Assembly: GCA_002118135.1 (NCBI GenBank)
Contig: BDIU01000277.1
Span: 124,001-188,000, forward strand
Source of the DNA: Trebouxia sp. TZW2008
Lineage: Eukaryota > Chlorophyta > Trebouxiophyceae > Trebouxiales > Trebouxiaceae
Direction of reading: 5' to 3'
DNA: 64,000 nt
Shown: positions 24,087 through 35,048 of the stretch, one piece after another
Position numbering within the stretch: the stretch's first letter is position 1
Layout: the number at the start of each line of letters is the position of its first letter
Notes under the pieces: generated by a model
What the model saw: the letters and a program-made list of their open reading frames with translations, nothing else
What the model was told of the DNA's origin: nothing
Database searches by the model: none
Program-made: the position numbers and the translations under genes

Positions 24087-27000
24087 CTAGAAGGCTATAT
24101 TTTGCCTTTGAAGCTCATAGCGGCTGCTGATGATGTGTAAACGATTAGCTGCCTTGGCCGCAGTCCATCTCGTGGCAGGGTTGCAGTCTAGGCACCCGTC
24201 CAGCACATTTTGCAGGGCAGCCCATTCTTCTGGCACCTCAGGCATCTGTGCCTGCACATCGTTTCCCATCTGCTATCCAAACTTGTATCAGATCATGATG
24301 CTGAGCAACTCTCGGCAACAATTGACCAGACAGCAAGCAGTTTGCCTCAACACGTGTGATCAGAAAAGGCATCAGCAACAAGCAGAGGGCAAGATCATGT
24401 TGTGAGATGTTGCTGTTGCAAGCATCCTCTGGCCTTGATGCTGTGAGTTGCAGACATGAGCACACAGCAAGAGTATCAGTCTGTAGTTTAGCATTAGCAC
24501 CTGAACAGACATGCAGGCAGTGTGCTGTACCTGTGACACGTAGCATTTTGGGAACTTTGGATCACACAGGGACCGCGCATACGCCAAGGCTGTTGTGAGG
24601 CCAGACTGTGCAGCTTTGACATGTGCATCTGGCCGCTTGCCTCCCAGCAATCGCATGAGCAGCAGCCCAAATGCCCACATATCGTGTGAAGGCACTGGGG
24701 AATATTTACCCTCCCTCTCAAATTCTTCGGCCATCTCAGGCGCCTCAATACCAACTCCCACCCTGCAGCAGCTGCCCAAGTCAGTATGAAAGATTCATAT
24801 GACCAAATCACTGCATCTGTTGCAGACACACAGTCACAGCATGTGGGGCAACAAGTACAAGATCTGGTGGGGCCACAATCAGCCAGCAACGCTTGATCAT
24901 GAGGTGAGAATGACCTACATGCTTGCTGACAGACGGGTTGGAGAACCATCGTCTTGGGTCATCCACGCTGCGCTGCCAAAGTCTGCAAGGCGCCAACGCG
25001 AGCTGTCCAAAGTCTGAAGAACATTTCCAGGATGAAGGTCTTGATGGACAACACCCTGCTTGTGGATGTGCGCCAATGCAGAAGCTAACTGGGCCGTTTT
25101 CTCCACAACAGTCTTGACTGGCAACCTGCAGCCCAGAAAGACAAAAGTCAGCTATCAAGCAGCAGCATTTACGGCAGAAGGAACGCTATCAACAGCCAGA
25201 CAACACACTGTATATGACCACTGTCCTGTCTGACAGGAGTGGGTCATCCTCAAAGCACTTGAAAGTCACATCTCATGCTGGGTTATGGTGTTTGCGAGAC
25301 CAAATTGTCATGATGTACATGAGCAGGGGCTCAAACAGAAGTAGCCGCGTCAAGCGTTACAGAATATAGCAGAATCCAATCTGGGCAAAATGTTTGAAGC
25401 ATCCTTTATACCCCAGTGCCTCCAAGTGAGGGAGAAGTAGAGTAGCTTAGGAGTGTAGGGTGGGTCATGTGGTGGCATGACTAAGCTGGTGGACACGTGG
25501 CAAGCTCAAGTGAAATGGCATGCACTGACCGTCTGAGCATGAAGCCTAGTATGTTGGCGCCCAGATATACACTAATCTGCATCCGTTATACACGCAAATC
25601 TGATCAGACAGACTTCAAATTTGCCAAAACAGACAATATCAGCAGCGAACAACAGACATATACTTGGAAGACTTCACTGTTGGGTGGTTCAGACAGCCCC
25701 TTATTTTCATGACTGGTCAAGATATGCTCACCCACAGTGCTGCTGCACACAGCACATCCAACTATTCCAAAACAGTTATAGATGCTCACCTTTGGTACAA
25801 CTGCCACCTGGTGTTGGTCTTGCAGAGTCTGGACCTTGGTCTGAAGCAGGTGGACTTGCAATTCCAAGGCACTGATTTGCTCACTGCTGCCAGCTTCAAT
25901 TGAGTCCCTGGAGGGACTGCTACCACAGGAGCTGTCCTGCACGTCACAAAGTTGACATGGGCTTGTGTATAATCACTTCAGAGTCAAATTGCTGGTGCCT
26001 GTTCAAGGGCATGCTACAGAAACAGCATGTGGCTGACCGTGTCAAACGCCACCTCTACAATACATGCAGATGTAGGTGTGTCATGTATCACAGCAGGTTG
26101 TCAGGTGCATATCAATCAAGTTGGTATCTAGCATGACACAGGCATATACCTCGTGAGGTCAGACAGTTGAGCATATGTTGAGCACCATGCCACATTTTGC
26201 TTTGGGGAGATATCTGGTCAATTCCTGTAGTGCGCACAGATGCTTATAAACTTGGCCGATGCGTATTATTGACGCCCCGATCAGGAGCTGACCTGGGCAG
26301 CAGTCTTGGGGGGGGCATGGCTTGGGGTAGCGGGGGGGTCTGTGCTAGTCTGCGCAGTCATCACTGGTCTGCTGTGAGCAATCGCATGCTGAGTGTGTAC
26401 AATGTGACCCTGCAACACACATGTTCTGCCTCAAGCAGCTATATACTAGTGCAATATTTTGCTGCATCTTGGCAGAAATGCCATTCAGCAAGTGAGAAAT
26501 TCATGCAGCTTTTGTAGGACGGCTACATGACCCACACTGCTGCCGTGCCTGGTGTATGCTGCTTTAAGTAAGAATGCTGCGCAGGAACCTTCTGATTGCA
26601 ATGGCTGCGTGATGGAGCATCATGCAAAGACCTTGCTAGGCTGTTGGCGCAAGCAAGACATGCTCAGTAACAGCAGTTGTCTGAGATAACTTAATGATGT
26701 CAGTGTCATGCGCAGCGACTAGAGCTGCATGCATTGTCCTTAAAACAACACTTGCACAGCTTGCACGGGACCTTGCTCTCTGGCAAACTAGGCAGTGGGA
26801 ATGAGCACCAATAAGCTGATTTTCCACTTCTGATGGAAGGCACAAAGTAATTTTTTACCTGGCATCAGAACTCAGAACTATATGCAGTTACAAATACATC
26901 AATTCAGTGCGCACTATTGCCATGGTGAGCATGCTCATTGAGGCAATCACTTTTCCATGTCTGTCACAGCTGTATAGCATGTGTGTGGCATGATGTCAAG

Positions 27001-30000
27001 CTAGGGAGGTGTTCCAAATTCACCTTGGAGGCGGTGGTAGACTCGGCGGCAGCAGTCACAGCTGCTAGGGCCTTCTGGCTTGCGGCTAGAGCTTCTTCCT
27101 TTTCAGTCAACTGCTGTCTGACGCGCTCCTGCTTTGTGTTTTCCACCTGCTTCTTGTTCTGGAGGGTGGAAATGGTCTCCTGGTGCTGTTTTTGGGCCTC
27201 AGCCAGCTGACCCTGGAGCAACATGCTGACAGTTGGTGATGTTGCTTCTGCCCCAGCCTAGCAAGAATGAGAACGGCTAGTAAAGACTTGATGGTGACTT
27301 GGGCATGCAAGCATCTGCAACACATCTCACGCCTCAGCTGATGCATATGCAGCATAACTGTGCATAGGCAACAATGTTTACAATCGATGTGTCTGTATGA
27401 ATGCAAGAATGAGGGTGGTTGTACATTGCACACAGCGCTGAACTTCTGCTGCAGGTGCTTAGCTGCGTTTTTCATTCAGGCCCCAGTGCATGCAAGTGCA
27501 TGGCGTAAGCACGGTACATTCATCACTAGTACTGCAAGCCTGAGCACTGCTGGTAAAATGAAACCTTCATGTGTGGGACACAGACCTTGGCGACATCATT
27601 GGCAGCAGCAGTGGCATCTGCCAAGGCCTTCTGGCTGGCTTCCAAGGCAGTACTCTTCTCCTTCAGCTGCTGCCTGACATGTTCCTGCGCTGAGACTGCC
27701 TTCTGCTTGTCCTCCTCAAGCCTAGACATGGCCTCCTGGTACTGCTTCTTTGCTTTGGCCAGCTGACCCTGGAGCAGCATACCAACAATGAGCGGTGAAA
27801 CTCTTGGACCCAGCCAAGCGAAAATGGAGGTATTAGTACAGTGCATGCAGCGCTGAGCGTCTGCTGCAAATGCCTAGCTGACAGGTCATGCATTCAGCAG
27901 TGCATGCATCTGAACTGCAGAAGCATAGTGCAGTGCAGAGCAAAGCTTGTAGAATGGGTGATCGCTGTGTGCATGAGCATGTTTGTGGTACTCATATGTA
28001 ATTTGATGCACGTCAATGTCAGATGATACTCAGTGAGCTATATGCCCTGCACTGACCTTGGTACTGGTGCCGGAAGTGGTAGCATTGCAACAGAGTGTTG
28101 TCAGCATACTGTCATAATGACCCTGTCACACTCAGGAAAACCCAAAGCCAGCAACTGAATAGCAAAGCTTACGGACTGTTTGGACCTGTAGCCAGCTTGA
28201 TCGTCAAATCCTATGGCGCCCGAGTGCACAGTGAATGCATGGTACTGTCAAATGGCATTGAACAAGCCCTTTACTGACCTTTGCACTGGTGTTGTTGGTG
28301 GCAGCAGCAGCATTAGCAGCTGCCAAGGCCTTGCGGTTTTCCACCAAGGCGGCAGTCATGTCCTCCAGCTGCTGTTGTGTACGCGCATGAGCCTTGTCCG
28401 CCTCCTGCTTCTGCTTCTCCATGGTGGAGATGACCTCATGGTGCTGCCTCTGGGCTTCAGCCAGGTCACCCTGAAGCAGCAACATATACATGAGACTTAG
28501 CATGAGGCTTTGGCACAAGCTCCCTTCATACATTTCTGGTAGGCCCATTTGCCCTCTTCGCCCCTCACTTCACCCCTACTGAGCACCCTTGTTGGATCCT
28601 ATCCCTCTCTTGCAAACTCAAGAATTGTACTCATTGCAAACTCAAGAATTGTGCTCATTGCAAACTCAAGAATTCTGCTCATTGCAAACTCAAGAAATGA
28701 GAAAGTCAGCAGCAGGAACATTTGCCAAGTCAATGTGTCATGACGTGGTAGCTGCAACAGGTCGCATGCTGTCTTGAGATAGGCACCATCTGTTTCAGCT
28801 ACATATACTGTGCCTAATATGTGATCATCAGTATTATGGCATGCCAGTGTTTAACACGCAGAAGCATTCACCTTAGAAGCAGCAGCAGAAGTAGCAGCAG
28901 CAGCAGTGGCATCTGTCAAGGCCTTCCGGCTTGCTGCCAGGGCACTACTCTTCTCCTTCAGCTGCTGACTGATGCCTGCGTACTGCTAGCCACTGCGAGC
29001 GCATGCTGCGAAGGCCTCTTGTGCCTGCTTCTCAACCTTGAGGATGGCTGCTGTATGCTGCTTCTGTGCTTCAGACAAGCGCTCCTGAAGCAGCAATAGA
29101 GAGATTGAGTCTGGTAGTTTGACAATCTGCGTTGCTGTTGGTTCAGGCATCACTGATTAGCAAAAAGCTGCAATGTTTTGTGCTTTGAAGCCTTTTGGCC
29201 TCTGCATGACCTGCCTGTTCCTTGAACTTAAAGAAGACTTTAAAGTGCCCAGCATGTGACTTGATATGCTGTGCGAGCTGTGCACAGAACCCAGGCTCAC
29301 CAGCAAAGGCAGCAGCAATTTTGAAGTGTCGAATGCACAGCTTGAACCCCTTTCTAAGCTCTTGACAGACCTGATACTCAGCAGCAGAAGTAGCACTGGC
29401 AGCAGTGGCATTTGCCAGGGCCCTGCCGGTTGACACCAGAGCGCCTGTCACTTCAGCCAGCTGCTGCCGTGTGCGGGCCTCCAGGCTGCTTGCCTCCCTC
29501 TTTTCCTTCTGTGCTTTGCAGATGACTGCTTGGTGCTGCTCCTTTGCACCAACTAGCTGGTCCTGCAGCAGCATGTGTCACATGTAAAGACATGTGAATT
29601 TGGCTGTGAGCAAATGGGTTTCTTGTCAGGGCTTACCACAACATGATCATATCTGTGATTATGCACAGCCAAGGGTGTGCTAGTGTACATTCCCTGCATT
29701 GCATAGCTACAGCGTCATGGTCCTGTGATTGAGTGTTGGTATGCAAAGCTACTTGTCTTCTGTTACAGCAGCACACAGCAGCTCACATTGACACACTGCA
29801 GTACACTCAAGGTCAAGCTTTGATTTGAGCAATGGTCTGCACAGCTGCTGTGTGCTGCCGCAGAAGCACACAGAGAGCAATGGTCTGCACAGCTACTGCA
29901 TGCTGTCACACAAGCATACAGCAGCTTGCATTGACAGTCTGCAGTGCTTTCTATGGTCATGCTTCGATTTGCGCTTTTATATGCACAGTTAGTCATGATA

Positions 30001-33000
30001 CCCTGGGCACACAGCAGCTTACATTGACGTTCTGCAGAGCTCTGCTCTTCTGCTGCTCAGCTGCCAATTCCTGCAGAGCAGCCTTGAGCTCTGCCTCCTT
30101 GGCCTGAAGGCCTGACCTCAGACCACTGCTGATCTTCTTCACCTGGCCCACCAACTCTTTGCTGACCTGTGGCAAATATTCCAACACTTGAAGCCCAATA
30201 GTGGTTAGCATATGCAGAAACATCATGTAACAGAAAGGTCCAGGATCAGCTGCCTTCTTTGTCGCTCTTACCCAACTTCTCACTGACCTGTAGGACATGT
30301 GTGACACTTGAGGTGCAACAGAGACTTGAATTTGTCACCGCTTTGAGCACTGAAGTCTGGTAACAGCTGGAAGCCTGTTGTTGTGCTTCATCCTTGTTAC
30401 CTGGCCCAAAAGTTTTGTCCACCTGTGGCAAGTGCATGATACTTTGGGTCTAAGAGTCGTCAGAAACTGTGCACGCTGCGAACACACAAGGACAGGGACA
30501 CCTGAGAGCCTGGTCCTGCGTGACAGCGACACGTGACGTCTGTCAAATTTACAAACTGTGTACAACTGCACCACCAGCTGTCACTAAGCTTTGCGAGCCA
30601 TTTGGGGGCGCCCTGACAGCTACACTGTGCCATACCTTGCATCATAGCGGAGAATGCGCTCAAGCGTCATCAGCGATTTGTTGAACCCAAAGCAGGTAAA
30701 CCAGTAACGCACCAATGTATCATGCAAAGGTGTTTGAAGAGGCTAGAGCTTGTCGTGAGTCAAGCGGTGCATGCAAGCAAGGCTCAAGCTTGGCAGGCGG
30801 CTTCAGCTTCAGGAAGCAAATTTCACCTGTTGGAATCTGGCTTTGACATGAGATCCAGAAAACCCATTATTGAGATTGACAGATGTGATATACCTGCACT
30901 GTTTGATCGTGCACAAAGAGACTGCTCCAGGGCTGGGCTTCGTTGAGGACTCAACGAAATCGATGCAGCTTGTGAGACTGACAGAAACATGTACTTGCAC
31001 TGCTAAGTCATGGACAGACTTGCTCCAGGGTTTGGCTTTATTGACGGCTTACATGGATGAAGGGAAGGTGTGGAGACAACTTTTCACACCTGCACTGCTT
31101 GGTGACGGGCAGACTGGGCCTGCTCCAGGGTTTGGCGCAGGGTCTCACACTCCTGACGCTGACTGGACAGCCGTGACTCCAGCACCTCTTGCTGCTGCTG
31201 TGACTGCGCTGCGCTTTTCACAGTAGCATCAAAGTCCACTTGCTTGGTCGCAATCTGGGACTGAAGCTCGGCGTGGGTCTGCTGCAAGTCAGTGAGCTGA
31301 GTCCGCAGCGCAGCCTTTGCCTGCAGCATGTAACAGAGACAATTCAGCAGTGAATGTTATGGAAGGAATCATTGCTGTTGCTAGAGGCTCAGAGTAATAT
31401 CCATGCTGCACTCGTTCCCGTAGGCTGCAGTAATGCTTGCCACCAGGGGTGCCAATTAGGTCAATTCGTACTGCACAGCAGAAATCGACTTAGCTCTTGA
31501 AATTGACTGCAAGACACATTTCAGTCAGACACAGATCAAGGGCCTTACTTTTGGCAGATGCAGTCTCTAAGCCAAAGGCAGACAGAAGAGCAGACTCACC
31601 TCTACTGCCTTGTCTTTGGCCATGGCAGATTCTTTGAAGTCATGCTGGAGTGTGTCCAAGTCTGTGGACTGCTTGACCAGCTGACTCTGGAGCTCTGCAG
31701 AGCGACTGTGGACAGCTGAGATCCTGAGGAGGGCACTGTTCAGTTCTGCCTCCTTAGTCTCAGTGCGTGCCTTCAGGCTGGCATTCTCCTTGCTGATGGC
31801 ATCCACCTGACTCTGAAGCCCCTTTTTGGCCTGCAAGCAATTTGTGGCAATGGTTGAAGACATGTCATCTATGGATATTCTGCTGATTTGCGGAATAGAA
31901 GCAATGCGACCGTGTCAAAGCCTGCAGACAATTTGCAAAGATAGTTGAGTTTACAAAATTTGCAAACAAATTGACTGATTTGCCAGCCAGAAGAGGTGTG
32001 ACAACCTCAAAGCCTGCGGAAACAGTGCAGAGATTTTTGAAAATTTACCATGTGCAGACATTTGCTGGGCTGCCACCATGGCGAGATGAGACTGTACCCA
32101 AGCTGCGGCAAAGATGTCACAGATTTGTATGATCATGCAAGAGGATCGGTTTCACTGTTGAAGGCATACCTGGTGAAGGGTCTCATGAGCCAGGGTGAGT
32201 GATGCCAATTCTGCCCTGAGCCTGTCATTGGAAGCCTCCTTCTCCTGCAGCTGCTGTGCCAGGGCCTTGCTCTTCTGCTCTGAGGCCTGCAAATAACACA
32301 ACCTGTCGAGACACTGTTGTGATAGATGTGCATTTGGAGCTCAACATATGCACAAATGCCTGATCACAGATTGCTCTGTCTGCATCAGGCATACCGTGTC
32401 AAGCTTCTCGTTGGCCAGGGTCAAGGATGCCACCGTAACCCTGGCCAACGAGAATCTTAACAAGATATGCCTGATACATCTGCAACAAGACATCTGTGCC
32501 TGTGTTCAGGTCTCAATGCATGTGCCGCAACAATGTCACAACATACTGTTGACACTGCAGGCCTCAGAGCAGAAGAGCAAGGCCCTTGCACAGCAGCTGC
32601 AGGAGAAGGAGGCTGACAACGACAACCTCAGAGATGCCACCGTTGCCCTGAGGTTGCCACTGTCAGCCTCTTTGTCCTGCAGCTGCCTTGCACACTCCTT
32701 GTCATTCTGGTCTGGGGCCTGCAGCAACGACCAGCAATTGGCATCAGCTGCATATGTACCCTTTTGCAGGTTTGATTTCTAGGTAATTCGGTGACTAGTG
32801 CCTGTACGTGCCATCATCATCGCATGTGTTGCTGCTGCATTGCATCACTCGTCAAGAATTGTGTCTTTAGCTAGATTACAGCAGCTCATACATATGGATT
32901 GTGATGCTGAGAACAGTGTTTTAGCATTCCGTGCATGTATGACATTCCCACTTATGGTGCTTGATACAGCAGCATTTTACACAGCTGTTTCAACATGCTT

Positions 33001-35048
33001 TCTTGACATCTAGCAGCAAGTAAATTCCGTTCTCATAATGTGGGTCGCACAGCCTGCATGACAGCCAGTGATGCAGTGAGTCTCGTACAGATCGAGACAG
33101 GGCTTCACCTTCTGAGTCCTCTCATTGTTGGCCTTAGATGCATCCAAGGACTTCTTGACCAGCTCAGACTCTCGAGTCAGCTTGTCAAGCTTGGCTTGCA
33201 GGTCCTCAGACCTCTGCTGCTCAGTTGAAATGGTCTCCTGGCTAGTGCTCAGCTGAGACTGCGAGGCTTCAAGGCTTGAGGTCAGGCTAGCGTTGGTGCC
33301 CTTGAGTGCATCCAGCTCAACTTGCAGGTCATCAGATCTCTGCTGTGCAGATGCAAAACTCCCTTGGCTGATAGCCAGCTGTGACTGTGATGTCTCAAAG
33401 CTAGAACTTAGGCTAGCATTGGTGCCCTTCAGTGTGGCCAACTCAGCTTGCAGCTCCTCAACCTTCTGGGCAGCTAGCTTGACCTCCAGGCCCTGCTTTT
33501 CCTGCTGCAGAAAGATTTGTACCTTGTTTGACATTACCTTGGATTCAGGTTTTTAACATCCGTAATCGAGACTGGTGTAACTTCATGACATCTGCAATTC
33601 TCCTGGCTACTTCCAATGCATTGCTCCTGATGTATAGGTGGCAGCCCCAAATGCTCATCAGAATGATTTGAAACTGCTTCAAAGGCTGAAAGGCTAGAAG
33701 CGGCACATTTGTGGCTGACATGATTAGCCATGAGAAAATGATGATGTGTCTACCAATCTCAGCAATCATGATCCTGTCTTTGCACCAGAGAGTTCCAGTT
33801 AGCACACCATGGTGTGCTCTACGTGTTGCAGGGTCTCGTCAGTGATTTCATTTTGGTAGACAAAAGAGGCAAAGCTGGTGGACTCTGTGTCATGCATCTT
33901 GACTGCAATTCATGTGTGACAGCAAGCAGCAATAGCAGCAACAGCAGTTACAGAGGCTTCTTGAACAACCAAATATGCCTCATGGTGATACACATGTTAC
34001 ACATGCTCAAAATAAGCATCTTGCTTGTCGCTGTCTGGGCTTTGTAATTGAATTCACGACTGACTTACAGAAGTGCCAGATTGCCTGTTCCACCGCCACT
34101 GCTGCATATCCTGGTGCTACAGCAGCTTTCAAAGACAAAGTCACATCAATGCAAGTTGACCATTTGCTCTGTGTCCACCCTCGCTCAATGGAGACGAAGA
34201 CTCACCCCTTTTGTTGCCAAACACATGAGGCTGAAAGCTTGGCGCAGATGAGGAGTGCTAGCTTTGAGTTCTGACCTAGACAGCTCCATGCAACAGTGCC
34301 AGAAATGCAACTTGAAGCGTACCTCAAGAACGTTGCGCTGCTGAGCTGCAGCCTCAGAGACAAGATTGGCTTCGCGATGCTTGCTAGCAATCTGCTGGTC
34401 TGTGAGCTGTTGTGTCAGACTCTCATTCTCTTCAGCGAGTTCCTGCATGCACATTTGACAGCTTGAGATTGTATGGCTCAAATTACAGTGTCAGGCTAAC
34501 AAAGCCAATTAAAACCAAATTGAAACAGCACTTGTGCTCTCTTGCGCATGCGGCGGCCCTTTTCTGCCCTGTTGACAAAGCATTGCGTGCCCTGTGCGTG
34601 CTCATGGTTGTACTGTCAAACAGAACGCAACATCACTTGCAACATTCATCAGCTTGACCCAGTCATGGTATTGGAGGGCTGCTTGTTCAAACAGCTAGTA
34701 GCATGCAGAAAGTGCCATAAGCGAAGTGCACAAGAGAAACTCCATCAGCAATGTATGGTACCTCAAGCTCCGCCTCCTGGGCAACCCTCGCGGAAGTGAG
34801 GGCAGCTTGTACTTGGCGCTTGACTTCTTCGTTGTGTGTCTGCATTTGCGGAAACTTGATCGAAAACTCGAATGCAACAAAAGGTTTGCGACCAGCTGAG
34901 CAGAACCGTGCTTAGGCCTGTCTCAACATGTGAATCTGGCAAGTCCTGCAAAAGTTACCTTGCCAAAACATACATGCTTCACGGCTACAGCAGCTGCTGC
35001 AGAGACTGCAGCCTTTGCAACCTGAGTCGCAGAGCTCTTGAGCGCCAT
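24087..35048 (-). CDS. Long coiled-coil protein with C-terminal protein-kinase domain, built of duplicated exons
   Basis: Minus-strand exons: 35048-34974 (ATG), 34839-34762, 34442-34323, 33501-33109, a disrupted exon pair at 32724-32394, then 32286-32170, 31830-31600, 31320-31090, 30166-30023, 29562-29371, 29084-28872, 28470-28279, 27768-27586, 27212-27024, 25936-25790, 25125-24919, 24762-24531 and 24269-24087 (stop TAG). The coiled-coil exons are phase 0 and rich in Q, K, E and A. The kinase C-lobe has VVHQDLHPGNVL (catalytic loop, HQD in place of HRD), LADFGSAA (DFG), EAPEM (APE) and a C-terminal NPATRWTAAKAANRL. Part of the N-lobe is visible near 25300-25350 (EPLLMYIM); the glycine loop and catalytic lysine were not found. 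A TATATAG box lies about 50 bp upstream of the ATG. A scaffold-like kinase is inferred. That coil and kinase form one gene is inferred from strand, phase and lack of a break. Confidence 0.75.
27024..29562 (-). repeat. Array of five homologous phase-0 coiled-coil exons
   Basis: Exons 29562-29371 (64 codons), 29084-28872 (71), 28470-28279 (64), 27768-27586 (61) and 27212-27024 (63) are paralogous. Each starts (G/D/E)xLxxAKxQH and passes through a central RQQL block to a KALAxATAAA-type end. The introns between them are not alike. Copy 29084-28872 has a 21-base insertion with an in-frame TAG, so it is either skipped or dead. Confidence 0.92.
28611..28698. repeat. 24-bp tandem repeat, nearly four copies
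   Basis: A 24-bp unit beginning CAAACTCAAG occurs at 28613, 28637, 28661 and 28685 with only single-base differences. It lies in the intron between two coiled-coil exons. There are no spacers, so it is a minisatellite and not a CRISPR array. Confidence 0.95.
29771..30040 (-). repeat. Three-copy echo of an exon 3' end with its splice donor
   Basis: The 3' end and GTAAGC donor of exon 30166-30023 (plus-strand core CAGCAGCTTACATTGACGT near 30013) recur downstream in the intron near 29915-29950 and 29771-29804. The donor is GTAAGC in the real exon, GCAAGC in the middle copy and GTGAGC in the far copy. Confidence 0.85.
30240..30430 (-). repeat. Two relics of the VSKELVGQVKK exon start
   Basis: Upstream of exon 30166-30023 the intron holds two acceptor-linked fragments. 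Near 30290 the minus strand reads VSEKLGKSDK and near 30425 VDKTFGPGNK. Both resemble the exon start VSKELVGQVKK at the DNA level and are preceded by the same CCACAG or CTACAG acceptor. Confidence 0.65.
30890..31140 (-). repeat. Three-copy echo of a 77-codon exon 3' end
   Basis: The end of exon 31320-31090 (plus-strand CCTGCACTGC...TGCTCCAGGGTTTGGC) recurs near 30892 and 30993 in the intron downstream of it, at a spacing of about 100 bp. The copies keep ACCTGCACTG and GCTCCAGGG blocks but not the frame. Confidence 0.8.
32394..32724. repeat. Two inverted-duplicate half exons (apparent 210-bp inversion through two exon copies)
   Basis: At 32394-32463 two 3' halves of the TLANE-type coiled-coil exon face away from each other, forming a perfect 17-bp stem (32405-32421 with 32438-32454). 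At 32558-32724 two 5' halves of the same exon (ASEQKSKALAQQLQEKEA on plus, APDQNDKECARQLQDKEA on minus) face each other's broken ends. Reversing about 32430-32640 would rejoin both pairs into two full exons like 32286-32170. Confidence 0.8.

Noticed and set aside
28611..28698. Regular 24-bp repeats as a CRISPR-like array
   Set aside because: The units are adjacent with no spacers, in an intron of a eukaryotic gene.
28872..29084. In-frame TAG as evidence for a variant genetic code (TAG = Gln)
   Set aside because: Paralogous exons have no residue at this place, the TAG sits in an insertion, and the coiled-coil kinase and LC8-type models in this window end naturally at TAG.
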